From an uncultured Prevotella sp. (lineage in GTDB: Bacteria > Bacteroidota > Bacteroidia > Bacteroidales > Bacteroidaceae): a stretch of 36,317 bases of DNA. The translations under genes and the position numbers were made by a program. The DNA lies in contig URUK01000027.1 of the NCBI GenBank assembly GCA_900551055.1, forward strand, positions 1 to 36,317, read 5' to 3'. Below are positions 24,509-32,356 of the stretch, in pieces (the stretch's first letter is position 1; every line of letters begins with the position of its first letter). The notes beneath the pieces were generated by a model. That model had not been told where the DNA came from and did not search any database. It saw nothing but the letters and a program-made list of their open reading frames with translations.

Positions 24509-26758
24509 CTATCTCGGAGTTTCGTAGAGGAATTTCCTTGCGGCGCGCAGCTGATGGCGCATTATGCTGAGGAACTCCTGGCTCTCCTGGAGAATGTTCA
24601 GGTAGAGCAACGACACCTTCAGGTTGGCGTTGTCGTCACGGTACATCCTGTCAATCACACGTTTGCGCATCACGGAAAGCTCGTCCTTGCATTCGTCGGC
24701 GATGGCAAGCGTCTCGTCATAGAGGCTGTACCTGTTGGTTGAAATCATCTCCTCGGTATGCGACATAAGCTCGTTGATTTTGCGGCGCGTGGACTCGAAG
24801 TCGTCGATATACTCCTGCGGCATCGGGTTGAAGTTGTTGTCAACGTGCTCCTTAACCGGGTCGAGCATACGGCGCAGGCAGTACATGAACTGCTGGTTGC
24901 TATTGGCGCCGAGGTGGAACCACGTGTTGCGCTCTATGGCTATCGGTGCAGGGATGCGCCGCATGGCAAGAAGCTCCTTGCGGCGGAACTTCTTAAGCTG
25001 CGCCTGCTCTTCCTTCAGGGCGCTGCCGCAGTGGCGCAGCTCCTTGCGGTTCTCATTGCATATACCGTCGATGATGCGGTTGAACTGCTCAAGGGCAAAA
25101 CGGGTGACGAAGCTCTGAGTGCGCGAAACGTGCTTGGACAGCAAGTCCCACACTATCTCCTTGTCCCTTGTGCGCATCATCAGCTGGAACACGTCGTCCT
25201 TCTTCTCCTCCTTCTGCTTCTTTGCAAACTTGCGGTTGCTGCTCCACAGCAGGTATATGTCAAGAGCCATGAACGCTATCATAACCGCAATTCCGCCGAA
25301 GTGCATCATCGCGCATACAATGGCACAGGTGGCGAAAGCCACACCAGCCGTAACGAACCATCCTCCGATGACCGATATAACACCGGTAACGCGGAACACG
25401 GCGCTCTCCCTGCTCCATGCACGGTCAGCCAAAGAACTACCCATTGCCACCATGAACGTAACGTAAGTGGTCGAGAGCGGCAGCTTGTAATTGGTTCCGA
25501 TAATGATTAGCATGGCGGCAAGCACAAGGTTGACAGCAGCACGCACCTCGTCGAAGGCGGCTCCGTCGGCGAGTATCGCCTCCTCCTTGTTGAAGCGTTT
25601 GTCAATCCAGTTCTGCATGCGCTGCGGTATTATTTTAGCCACAGCGGCATTCATGTCCTGCGTAAAGCGTACTATGCTGCGTGCCGCACGCGACGAACCG
25701 AACATCTCGTCGCCCTCATCCTGACGGCTAAGGTCAACGCTCGTCTTGACAACGTTCTGCGCTTTCTTCGACGTTGTCATGGCAATTATCATTATGATGC
25801 CGGCCAGAACCAAGTAAAGCAGCGGACTCTTGGCCGACGACATGAGCGATGTCATCATGAACGTGTCAAACTGTCCGTTGCCGTTTGCCAGGAAATCCTG
25901 CATCGAATCGAGACCGGCCAAGGGCACACCGATGAAGTTCACGAGGTCGTTGCCGGCAAAAGCCATTGCCAACGCGAACGTTCCGGCCAGCACAATGAGC
26001 TTGAACACGTTGACACGCAGCAGGTGGAGAACTTCCATCAGCACTGTTGAACCGATGAAAAATACTACCATCAGCATTGGCGTGTTGTCGTCAATCCATA
26101 CGCGCAGCGACTCGCTGATATACGGCGACTTGCCTATGCCCGTAATGAAGATGAAATATGCCAGCGACGTGAACGCTATGCCGCCGAATATTGCGATGGT
26201 ATAGCGAAGGTGTTTCTTATAATTAAAGGTGAAAATCAGTCGTGAAATCCATTGCACCACAACTCCGAAAAAGAATGCGATGGCGACAGAGACGAATATT
26301 GCTATTATGACGCTTAGGGCCTTGTCGCTGTTTAGCAGGTCGTAGATGGTGAGCGATGGGTCGGCGTGCATCTTGAGCATGGCAAGGATGAACGTACCTC
26401 CGAGCAACTCGAACACGAGCGAGACCGTTGTAGATGTAGGCAGGCCAAGCGTGTTGAACACGTCGAGTATGACTACGTCGGTAACCATCACGGCCAGGAA
26501 GATTGTCATAACCTCCGAGAACGAGTAGCTTTCAGGCCGCATGATGCCGTGACGGGCCACATCCATCATGCCCGCGCTCATTACGGCTCCTATCAAAATG
26601 CCGACCGAAGCCACGAACAGCACCGTGCGGAACTTGGCAACCTTGGCTCCGATGGCCGAGTTCAAGAAGTTCACGGCGTCGTTGCTTACGCCGACAAATA
26701 AGTCGAACACCGCCAAGACCAGCAGGAATGCGACTATTAAAAAATAAATCTCTGTCAT
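24509..26758 (-). CDS. PiT family inorganic phosphate transporter with C-terminal PhoU-like domain
   Basis: 749 residues from the ATG at 26758; the frame continues to a TTG at 26797 lying in the promoter. The PHO4/PiT repeat signatures occur twice: GVSNDAVNFLNSAIGAK near 21-37 with GLPTSTT near 104, and FAGNDLVNFIGVPLAG near 273 with KLPLSTTYVTFMVAMGSSL near 435. About ten or more membrane helices lie between. From about 540 on the protein is soluble, helical and charged (DVFQLMMRTRDKEIVWDLL onward), like PhoU/DUF47 proteins that gate phosphate uptake. It imports phosphate with H+ or Na+. Ends in TAG. Single gene with own promoter and terminator. Confidence 0.9.
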   Translation of the reverse strand: MTEIYFLIVAFLLVLAVFDLFVGVSNDAVNFLNSAIGAKVAKFRTVLFVASVGILIGAVMSAGMMDVARHGIMRPESYSFSEVMTIFLAVMVTDVVILDVFNTLGLPTSTTVSLVFELLGGTFILAMLKMHADPSLTIYDLLNSDKALSVIIAIFVSVAIAFFFGVVVQWISRLIFTFNYKKHLRYTIAIFGGIAFTSLAYFIFITGIGKSPYISESLRVWIDDNTPMLMVVFFIGSTVLMEVLHLLRVNVFKLIVLAGTFALAMAFAGNDLVNFIGVPLAGLDSMQDFLANGNGQFDTFMMTSLMSSAKSPLLYLVLAGIIMIIAMTTSKKAQNVVKTSVDLSRQDEGDEMFGSSRAARSIVRFTQDMNAAVAKIIPQRMQNWIDKRFNKEEAILADGAAFDEVRAAVNLVLAAMLIIIGTNYKLPLSTTYVTFMVAMGSSLADRAWSRESAVFRVTGVISVIGGWFVTAGVAFATCAIVCAMMHFGGIAVMIAFMALDIYLLWSSNRKFAKKQKEEKKDDVFQLMMRTRDKEIVWDLLSKHVSRTQSFVTRFALEQFNRIIDGICNENRKELRHCGSALKEEQAQLKKFRRKELLAMRRIPAPIAIERNTWFHLGANSNQQFMYCLRRMLDPVKEHVDNNFNPMPQEYIDDFESTRRKINELMSHTEEMISTNRYSLYDETLAIADECKDELSVMRKRVIDRMYRDDNANLKVSLLYLNILQESQEFLSIMRHQLRAARKFLYETPR

Positions 26759-26794
26759 AAAAAACGTTATTGAATATGTGTCTGAATTCCGCTG

Positions 26795-26802
26795 CAAAAG
26801 TA
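26795..26802 (-). promoter_or_regulatory. -7 box of the phosphate transporter gene
   Basis: TACTTTTG on the minus strand, 36 bases before the ATG at 26758. The -33 region has no clear TTTG. Confidence 0.45.
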
Positions 26803-26966
26803 AGCAACGTTTGTTACAACATAGTTAAACAGATATTTCATTTATGTTACAAATCAACCAGGCACACCGCAGCCTACGGTCGCCATAACAGCAAAACACC
26901 TTTATTATATATACGCCCCACTCGCATCTGTAACCCTACCAGCCTGCAACGCCTTTACAAGATGCC

Positions 26967-27041
26967 ACCTTTCACATGCCAAAAGAGCACCTTTCAGGCT
27001 CTAAAAGGCCGTCTTTTAGAGCACAAAAGACGGCCTTTTGC
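26967..27041. repeat. Copy D of the dispersed repeat, with two competing hairpins
   Basis: AAAAGGCCGTCTTTT (27003-27017) and AAAAGACGGCCTTTT (27025-27039) form a perfect 15-bp inverted repeat with a 7-base loop. The first arm also lies inside GCTCTAAAAG (26998-27007) and CTTTTAGAGC (27013-27022), another perfect 10-bp stem, so only one can form. It stands in the 614-base gap 26759-27372 between divergent genes. Apart from it and the two promoters I see nothing coding there. Confidence 0.75.
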
Positions 27042-27224
27042 CAAACCTCTGAGCATCAACGCATTACACGACAGCCGCCAAGAGCACACACAACGGGCCC
27101 TACAAGAAAGCGCACAGGCAGGCGGCAGCCGCCAAACGGAAGTTTCACGGCATGGCGATTGGAAAAATTAACAGTTGCAAATGAAAAAACATAAGCAAAC
27201 TATTGCATTTCCCAATGCTTTTAT

Positions 27225-27232
27225 TAATTTTG
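27225..27232 (+). promoter_or_regulatory. -7 box of the LacI-type regulator gene
   Basis: TAATTTTG, with TTGCATTT (27203-27210) about 20 bases upstream as a weak -33. It implies a leader of about 135 bases before the ATG at 27373. Confidence 0.5.
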
Positions 27233-27372
27233 CATTAAAAATCTTACAGTCCGCCGGACAGGATAAACAACAGCAAATGCAATCAGCTGCGGCAACCGGG
27301 AATGCGATTTGAAGATGTACCTGTTCCGACAAAAATCACGGACTGTTGAAATGTCTTAGGAATTTGGTATCT

Positions 27373-28395
27373 ATGAAACAACGCAGGACTTCCTTAAAAG
27401 AAATGGCCGAACAGCTCGGGGTGAGCATCGCTACGGTGTCACGCGCACTGAGAGACAGCCACGAAGTAGGCGCAGAGCTGAAAAGCAAGACGCAAGCCCT
27501 GGCTAAGAAACTTAATTACAGGCCGAACCAGTTTGCCCAAAGCCTACGGCAGAAAAAGTCAAAGGTAATAGGCGTCGTGGTGCCCAACCTCGTAACGCAT
27601 TACTACGCCGCCGTACTTGACGGGATAGAGGACTATGCCTCGAAAGCCGGATACGCCGTCATTGCCGCCAACAGCCACGAAGACCATTTGAGAGAGGAAA
27701 AAGCCGTGGACAGCTTCATCGGAATGTATGTTGACGGAATTATAGCCTGCCTTGCACAAGATACCACTGACTATTCGCACTTCGTTGAAATAAGCGACAT
27801 GGGCATACCGCTCGTATTCTTCGCACGTACATGCCTGCCAGACTTGTTCTCGTCAGTAACATCCAACGGCGACGAAGCGGCAAAAGAAGCCACACTGCAC
27901 CTGATTGACACTGGCAGCAGGCGCATAGCCTTCATAGGAGCACCACAGCATCTCGACATGATGAAACGCCGCAAACACGGATACATTGAGGCTCTGCGCG
28001 AACGTAACATCGAGATTGACCGCTCTATCATCATCAACGGCAACATCGACTTCAACTACGCAAGGGAGACAACAATGCAAATGCTAAAGCGCGACGACCG
28101 CCCCGACGCAATACTCGCGTTCAACGACATCATTACATACGCGGCTTTCGACGCCATCAAGTCGCTCGGCCTGCGCATCCCTGACGACGTGGCAATAATA
28201 GGATTTACCGAAACGGACACGTCGTTCTTCGTCACGCCAAAGCTCTCCGCCATCATGGACCAGGCGCATCTCACAGGCGAAAAAACCTGCGAACTGCTGC
28301 TGAAAAACATAGCCGGAGACAAGAAAATATACAAAGAGGTCGTGCCGATGATACTGAAAATCAGGGAAAGTTCGGACAAGAAAATTAAGAGTTAA
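27373..28395 (+). CDS. LacI/GalR family transcription regulator
   Basis: 340 residues from the ATG at 27373; a TTG at 27346 would add nine. N-terminal LacI helix-turn-helix: SLKEMAEQLGVSIATVSRAL at about 7-26, then the hinge with LNYRPNQFAQSLRQ. Residues about 60-335 are a periplasmic-binding-like sensor (SKVIGVVVPNLVTHYYA, DGIIACLAQ, GYIEALRERNIE, DAILAFND, DDVAIIGFTETD). Family members answer to sugars or nucleotides. No sugar-use genes adjoin it, so it probably acts on distant genes; a role at the divergent phosphate transporter is possible but unsupported. The last codons and stop (28393-28395) lie in a long inverted repeat. Confidence 0.92.
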   Translation: MKQRRTSLKEMAEQLGVSIATVSRALRDSHEVGAELKSKTQALAKKLNYRPNQFAQSLRQKKSKVIGVVVPNLVTHYYAAVLDGIEDYASKAGYAVIAANSHEDHLREEKAVDSFIGMYVDGIIACLAQDTTDYSHFVEISDMGIPLVFFARTCLPDLFSSVTSNGDEAAKEATLHLIDTGSRRIAFIGAPQHLDMMKRRKHGYIEALRERNIEIDRSIIINGNIDFNYARETTMQMLKRDDRPDAILAFNDIITYAAFDAIKSLGLRIPDDVAIIGFTETDTSFFVTPKLSAIMDQAHLTGEKTCELLLKNIAGDKKIYKEVVPMILKIRESSDKKIKS

Positions 28396-28465
28396 GGGTT
28401 AAGAATTAAGAAAAGAGCTGTTGACAAAACATATTTTCTTAATTCTTAACCCTTAACTCTTAATT
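28383..28465. terminator. 32-bp inverted repeat between convergent genes, bidirectional terminator
   Basis: The arm at 28383-28414 (starting AATTAAGAGTTAAGGGTTAA) is the exact reverse complement of 28434-28465, with a 19-base loop. It contains the LacI gene's TAA and ends on the first base of the DUF721 stop. Terminator action is inferred; the length and perfection are unusual. Confidence 0.65.
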
Positions 28466-28755
28466 CAATAAAACTTTATATCGCTTATAATCCTTGCGCC
28501 AACCTCGACGTTCAGGTTGTTTACAAGCCGTTCGCGCATCATTGAGAGGTCGGCCCGCAAAGCCGGATTGAGGATTTTCACGTAAAGCGTCTGGTTGCGG
28601 ATAAACTTCTCGCCGGTATATTTCTCTACTGCACGGCCTGCCACTTTGCCCCACGAATCAATCAAACGCCGCTGTTTCAAAGGCGTTTCCAGGCCGTCAT
28701 GCCTCAAGCACTGGGCAAGGACATCCGCCAAAGTCAGCACATCACGCTTGAACAT
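28465..28755 (-). CDS. DUF721 (DciA-like) protein
   Basis: 96 residues. It carries the DUF721 pattern: LADVLAQCLRHDGLETPLKQ near 9-28, IDSWGKVAGRAVEKYT near 32-47, then LYVKILNPALRADLSMMRERLVNNLN near 57-82. DciA proteins help load the replicative helicase in bacteria without DnaC; this short form has only the conserved domain. It overlaps the end of recF by 14 bases, and the recF-DUF721 pairing is common in Bacteroidetes, which supports a DNA replication role. The family is a firm call, the exact role an inference. Confidence 0.85.
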   Translation of the reverse strand: MFKRDVLTLADVLAQCLRHDGLETPLKQRRLIDSWGKVAGRAVEKYTGEKFIRNQTLYVKILNPALRADLSMMRERLVNNLNVEVGARIISDIKFY

Positions 28756-29863
28756 CGCCGTCCTCCTTACGCCTTATTACGCCGTTCTCAACATAAAACA
28801 GCCTGTAATCAAGCGAGCTTCCGCCCAGTATGCGGTCAAGATGCTCGCGGTTGGTATCGGTCATGAATATCTGCCCGAAGCCGTCGCCGCCCACAATGCG
28901 CACAATCTGCTCCACACGTGCGGCGTCGAGCTTGTCGAAAATATCATCCAAAAGCAATATCGGACACATGCCGCCGCGGATGTCGCGCAGGAACTCGAAC
29001 TGGGCGAGTTTCAGCGAAATGACAAACGTTTTGTTTTGTCCCTGGCTGCCCTCGCGGCGTATCGGGAAACCGCCGATAAGCATCTCAAGGTCGTCACGGT
29101 GTATGCCATGCAGCGAATAGCCCACGGCGCGGTCCTTATTCCGGTCGCGCCGGATTACGTCAAGCAGCGGCCCGCGCTGGCAATGCGACACATAGCCGAG
29201 CGAAACGCTCTCCTTGTCTTGCGAAATGCTGCTGTAATAACGCTGGAACAGCGGCGAAATGCGCTGGATGAAATCGTTGCGCTTGGAATAAACTATCTCG
29301 CCTTCAGCCGCCATCTGCTCCTCCCAAAGCGCAAGCAAGTCAGCATCCGGCTCGGCATCCGCCCTAAGCATGGCATTGCGTTGCTGCAAAGCCTTGTTGT
29401 AACGGCTCAACGCCTCGATATAGGCCGAATCGTATTGCGATATGACAACATCCATAAGCCGCCGCCGCTCCTCGCTTCCGCCGTCGATAAGAACAGTGTC
29501 TGACGGCGAGACAAGTATCAGAGGAACAAGCCCTATGTGCGCGGACAACCGCTTGTATTCCTTCTTGTTGCGCTTGAAATGTTTTTTCCTGCCACGGCTC
29601 ATGCCGCACGACACACTTTCATCTTCGCCGGAATCGCTTACATAACGGCCGTCAAGCATGAAAAAATCAGCCCCGTGGCGCATCGCCTGCGAGTCGGACA
29701 CGGAGCACGAACTGCGGCAGAACGACAGGTAATATACGGCATCAAGCAGGTTGGTCTTGCCCTCGCCGTTATGCCCTATAAAACAATTCAACTTGGGAGA
29801 AAAGGCAAGTTCAGCCTCTTCAATGTTCTTGTAATTAATAATTGATAATTTGCTTAGAAACAT
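28742..29863 (-). CDS. recF: DNA replication and repair protein RecF
   Basis: 373 residues from the ATG at 29863, which has AAGGG upstream; a TTG at 29878 would add five. Walker A GHNGEGKTN at about 30-38, the signature EGSQGQNKT near 282-290 and Walker B ILLLDDIFDKLD near 311-322 are all present in SMC-like order. RecF binds gapped DNA and with RecO/RecR loads RecA. A -7 box lies at 29887-29894. It is divergent from the TPR-ribH pair. Confidence 0.95.
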   Translation of the reverse strand: MFLSKLSIINYKNIEEAELAFSPKLNCFIGHNGEGKTNLLDAVYYLSFCRSSCSVSDSQAMRHGADFFMLDGRYVSDSGEDESVSCGMSRGRKKHFKRNKKEYKRLSAHIGLVPLILVSPSDTVLIDGGSEERRRLMDVVISQYDSAYIEALSRYNKALQQRNAMLRADAEPDADLLALWEEQMAAEGEIVYSKRNDFIQRISPLFQRYYSSISQDKESVSLGYVSHCQRGPLLDVIRRDRNKDRAVGYSLHGIHRDDLEMLIGGFPIRREGSQGQNKTFVISLKLAQFEFLRDIRGGMCPILLLDDIFDKLDAARVEQIVRIVGGDGFGQIFMTDTNREHLDRILGGSSLDYRLFYVENGVIRRKEDGDVQA

Positions 29864-29886
29864 GAGCTTGCCCTTCAACTTTCATG

Positions 29887-29918
29887 CAAAGTTACTCCAT
29901 TTGCCGTTGAAAAGCAAA
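29887..29918 (-). promoter_or_regulatory. recF promoter
   Basis: Minus strand: TTTG (29915-29918), 20 bases, TAACTTTG (29887-29894). Close to the Bacteroidetes consensus; transcription would start near 29880, about 17 bases before the ATG. Confidence 0.6.
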
Positions 29919-29958
29919 AAAAGTCAGCGATAAATTTCAATATTCAGGATAAAATCTG

Positions 29959-29966
29959 TAATTTTG
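29959..29966 (+). promoter_or_regulatory. -7 box of the TPR-ribH operon
   Basis: TAATTTTG, about 41 bases before the ATG at 30007. A TTTC sits near the -33 place. Confidence 0.55.
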
Positions 29967-30006
29967 CCACGCTTTATACACAGATAATTAAAAATCATAA
30001 ACATAA

Positions 30007-30702
30007 ATGGCAAATCTTAAAGAACAGAAGGGCACAGTGGCAGATGCCCTAAGTCAGAAAGAGGCGGTCTTCATGAAGCACAAGAAGGCCATCTCGGCAG
30101 CTATCGTTGTAGTCATACTCATCGTCGCAGGCGTACTCAGCTATGAGACTTACATATCAGGGCCTCGCGAACAGGAGGCAAGCACGGCCTTGGCAAAAGG
30201 CCAGGACTATTTCGCAAACCAGCAATACGAAATAGCACTGAAGGGCGACAGCACCGGCTTCCGCGGCCTGCTGAACATCGCTTCTGACTACAGCAGCACC
30301 GACGCAGGCAACCTTGCCAACCTCTATGCCGGACTCTGCTATGCAAACCTTGACAAATGGAACGATGCCGTAAAGTATCTCGAAAAATACTCTCCGGCTG
30401 ATGACGAGATGATAAGCCCGGCTGCAACCGCCGCTTTGGGCAACGCTTACGCACACATCAAGCAGCCTGACAAGGCCGTTGAATACCTGAAGAAAGCGGC
30501 AAGCATGGCCGACAGCGAGGCTGAAGGCAACGCAAACAACAGCCTCTCACCGACATTCCTCATACAAGCTGGCGAAATTCTCGAAAGCCAGAACAAGAAG
30601 GACGAGGCCCTGAAGATATATCAGGACATCAAGAAGAAGTATGTCAACTCTCCCGTTTACGGCGAAATTGACAAGTACATAGAACGAGTTTCCGTAAAAT
30701 AA
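30007..30702 (+). CDS. Membrane-anchored tetratricopeptide-repeat protein
   Basis: 231 residues. Cytoplasmic N-terminus of about 25 residues, one membrane helix at about 27-45 (AISAAIVVVILIVAGVLSY), then a TPR-like helical region outside: ASTALAKGQDYFANQQYE near 60, LANLYAGLCYANLDKWNDAVKYLEKY near 103, AALGNAYAHIKQPDKAVEYLKKA near 142, and IYQDIKKKYVNSPVYGEI near the end. This is the YfgM/DUF2133-like layout: a single anchor and soluble TPR. Probably a scaffold at the inner membrane. Its TAA shares one base with the ribH ATG, so translation is coupled. The recF-TPR-ribH order recurs in Bacteroidetes. Confidence 0.88.
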   Translation: MANLKEQKGTVADALSQKEAVFMKHKKAISAAIVVVILIVAGVLSYETYISGPREQEASTALAKGQDYFANQQYEIALKGDSTGFRGLLNIASDYSSTDAGNLANLYAGLCYANLDKWNDAVKYLEKYSPADDEMISPAATAALGNAYAHIKQPDKAVEYLKKAASMADSEAEGNANNSLSPTFLIQAGEILESQNKKDEALKIYQDIKKKYVNSPVYGEIDKYIERVSVK

Positions 30703-31178
30703 TGGCGACGTCATTACATAACCTGTCAGACTACGACCCAAACAAAGTGCCCGATGCAAGCAACATGTGCTTTGGAATAGTCGTAGCTGAATGGAATCCT
30801 GAAATAACAGGAGCACTGCTTGACGGCGCGGTGAAGACACTCGAGAAGCATGGCGCACTGCCCGAAAACATCCACGTAAAGACCGTTCCGGGCAGCTTCG
30901 AGCTGATATACGGAGCGCACCAGATGACACTCAACGACGGCTATGATGCCATCATCATTCTCGGATGTGTCATCCGTGGCGAAACTCCTCACTTCGACTA
31001 CATCTGCCAGGGAGTGACCTACGGCATTGCACGCCTCAACGCAAAAAGCCAAATCCCGGTAATCTACGGACTGCTTACAACAAACGACCTGCAACAGGCC
31101 AAAGACCGCAGCGGAGGACGCTTGGGAAACAAAGGCGACGAATGCGCTATTGACGCCATAAAGATGGCGAAATTCTAA
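30702..31178 (+). CDS. ribH: 6,7-dimethyl-8-ribityllumazine synthase
   Basis: 158 residues. It condenses 5-amino-6-ribitylaminouracil with 3,4-dihydroxy-2-butanone phosphate, the step before riboflavin. Key blocks: VVAEWNPEIT near 27 (Trp ring stack), VPGSFELIYGA near 62, GCVIRGETPHFDYI near 87-100 with the catalytic His, and GLLTTNDLQQAKDR near 124-137. Length is normal for the icosahedral or pentameric family. Coupled to the TPR gene by a one-base stop-start overlap. No FMN riboswitch is seen upstream, and no other rib genes are nearby. Confidence 0.95.
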   Translation: MATSLHNLSDYDPNKVPDASNMCFGIVVAEWNPEITGALLDGAVKTLEKHGALPENIHVKTVPGSFELIYGAHQMTLNDGYDAIIILGCVIRGETPHFDYICQGVTYGIARLNAKSQIPVIYGLLTTNDLQQAKDRSGGRLGNKGDECAIDAIKMAKF

Positions 31179-31200
31179 CTTTTTAATTAAAATGGAGAAT

Positions 31201-31276
31201 GGATAATTGAGAATTATGATTACCTTGCCAAGCAAACAAATCCAAGAAGAACGTAATTCTCAATTATCCTTTTTTT
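31201..31276 (+). terminator. Terminator after ribH, with an alternative pairing partner downstream
   Basis: GGATAATTGAGAATTA (31201-31216) is the exact reverse complement of 31254-31269, and a T-run follows. The same left arm region (31205-31224) also pairs, with one mismatch in 20, with 31296-31315, just before the next gene. The 31179-31346 gap has no gene. Confidence 0.6.
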
Positions 31277-31346
31277 ATAATATGTCATTGACAATGGTAA
31301 TCATAATTATCAATTGCCAATTTTCAATCATCAATTTGATAAAATC

Positions 31347-32096
31347 ATGAAACTCATCTCATGGAACGTCAACGGCCTTAGGGCCTGCGAGGGCAAGGGC
31401 TTCAGCGACGCTTTCAAGCAGCTTGACGCCGACTTTTTCTGCCTTCAGGAAACGAAGATGCAGCAAGGACAGCTCGACCTGCAGTTCGACGGCTATAAAT
31501 CATATTGGAACTATGCTGAGAAGAAAGGCTATTCAGGCACCGCCATATTCACCAAACACGAGCCGATAAGCGTGACTTACGGCCTCGGCATTGACGAGCA
31601 CGACCACGAGGGACGTGTAATAACACTTGAAATGCCCGACTTTTATTTGGTTACCGTCTATACACCCAACTCGCAAGACGGGCTGAAACGCCTCGACTAC
31701 CGCATGAAATGGGAAGACGACTTCCGCGAATATCTGCTTAAGCTCGACGCAGTAAAGCCGGTTATCGCCTGCGGCGACATGAACGTGGCGCACAAGGAGA
31801 TAGACCTGAAGAACCCGAAGACGAACCGTCGCAACGCTGGTTTCACCGATGAGGAGCGCGAGAAATTCACCGTCCTGCTCTCTTCCGGCTTCACTGACAC
31901 ATTCCGCCACCTCCACCCCGACCTCGAAGGCGCATACTCGTGGTGGTCGTACCGCTTCCATGCACGCGAGAAGAACGCAGGCTGGCGCATCGACTACTTC
32001 ATCGTTTCCAACCGTTTGGCCGAAAACATCAAGTCAGCCGGCATCCACAATGAAATCTACGGCTCCGACCATTGCCCGGTAGAACTGGTAATTTGA
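31347..32096 (+). CDS. xth: Exodeoxyribonuclease III (AP endonuclease, ExoIII family)
   Basis: 249 residues from the ATG at 31347; a TTG at 31314 lies in the hairpin region. ExoIII-family motifs: ISWNVNGLRA near 4-13, FFCLQETKM near 31-39 with the metal-binding Glu, GDMNVAHKEIDL near 142-153 with Asp and Asn, and GWRIDYFIVSNRL near 212-224, closing with GSDHCPVEL with the catalytic Asp and His. It cuts at abasic sites and trims 3' ends of DNA in base excision repair. Complete, single gene. Confidence 0.95.
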   Translation: MKLISWNVNGLRACEGKGFSDAFKQLDADFFCLQETKMQQGQLDLQFDGYKSYWNYAEKKGYSGTAIFTKHEPISVTYGLGIDEHDHEGRVITLEMPDFYLVTVYTPNSQDGLKRLDYRMKWEDDFREYLLKLDAVKPVIACGDMNVAHKEIDLKNPKTNRRNAGFTDEEREKFTVLLSSGFTDTFRHLHPDLEGAYSWWSYRFHAREKNAGWRIDYFIVSNRLAENIKSAGIHNEIYGSDHCPVELVI

Positions 32097-32225
32097 CTCG
32101 TATATAAAAGTTTTTCAAAGCATTTTTTACTGTTTCATGAATATAGAAACATTTAGGAAATGACAACTCTGTCGCAAGGACAGGCATTGCCGTAACAATA
32201 TTTATACGCAATTTTCAATCACAAG

Positions 32226-32272
32226 AAGGTATGTCAGAAAGTGAATAACTATTTTTTGACATACCTTTTTTC
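32226..32272 (+). terminator. Rho-independent terminator
   Basis: AAGGTATGTCA (32226-32236) pairs perfectly with TGACATACCTT (32257-32267), 20-base loop, then TTTTT. About 130 bases past xth, with no gene between; it may end that transcript. Confidence 0.65.
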
Positions 32273-32356
32273 ATATACATGAATTACACTTCCGCAGCAC
32301 ATCATTTATTGACAAATCAAAGTAATATATTGAAAGAAGTTGCGTTCTATGTATAA

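Noticed and set aside
26820..27340. Small open frames in the gap between transporter and LacI-type regulator
   Set aside because: No ribosome site, no family likeness, and their length comes from the palindromic repeat.
30702..31178. FMN riboswitch controlling ribH
   Set aside because: The short leader before the TPR gene and the direct one-base overlap leave no room, and no conserved riboswitch core was seen.
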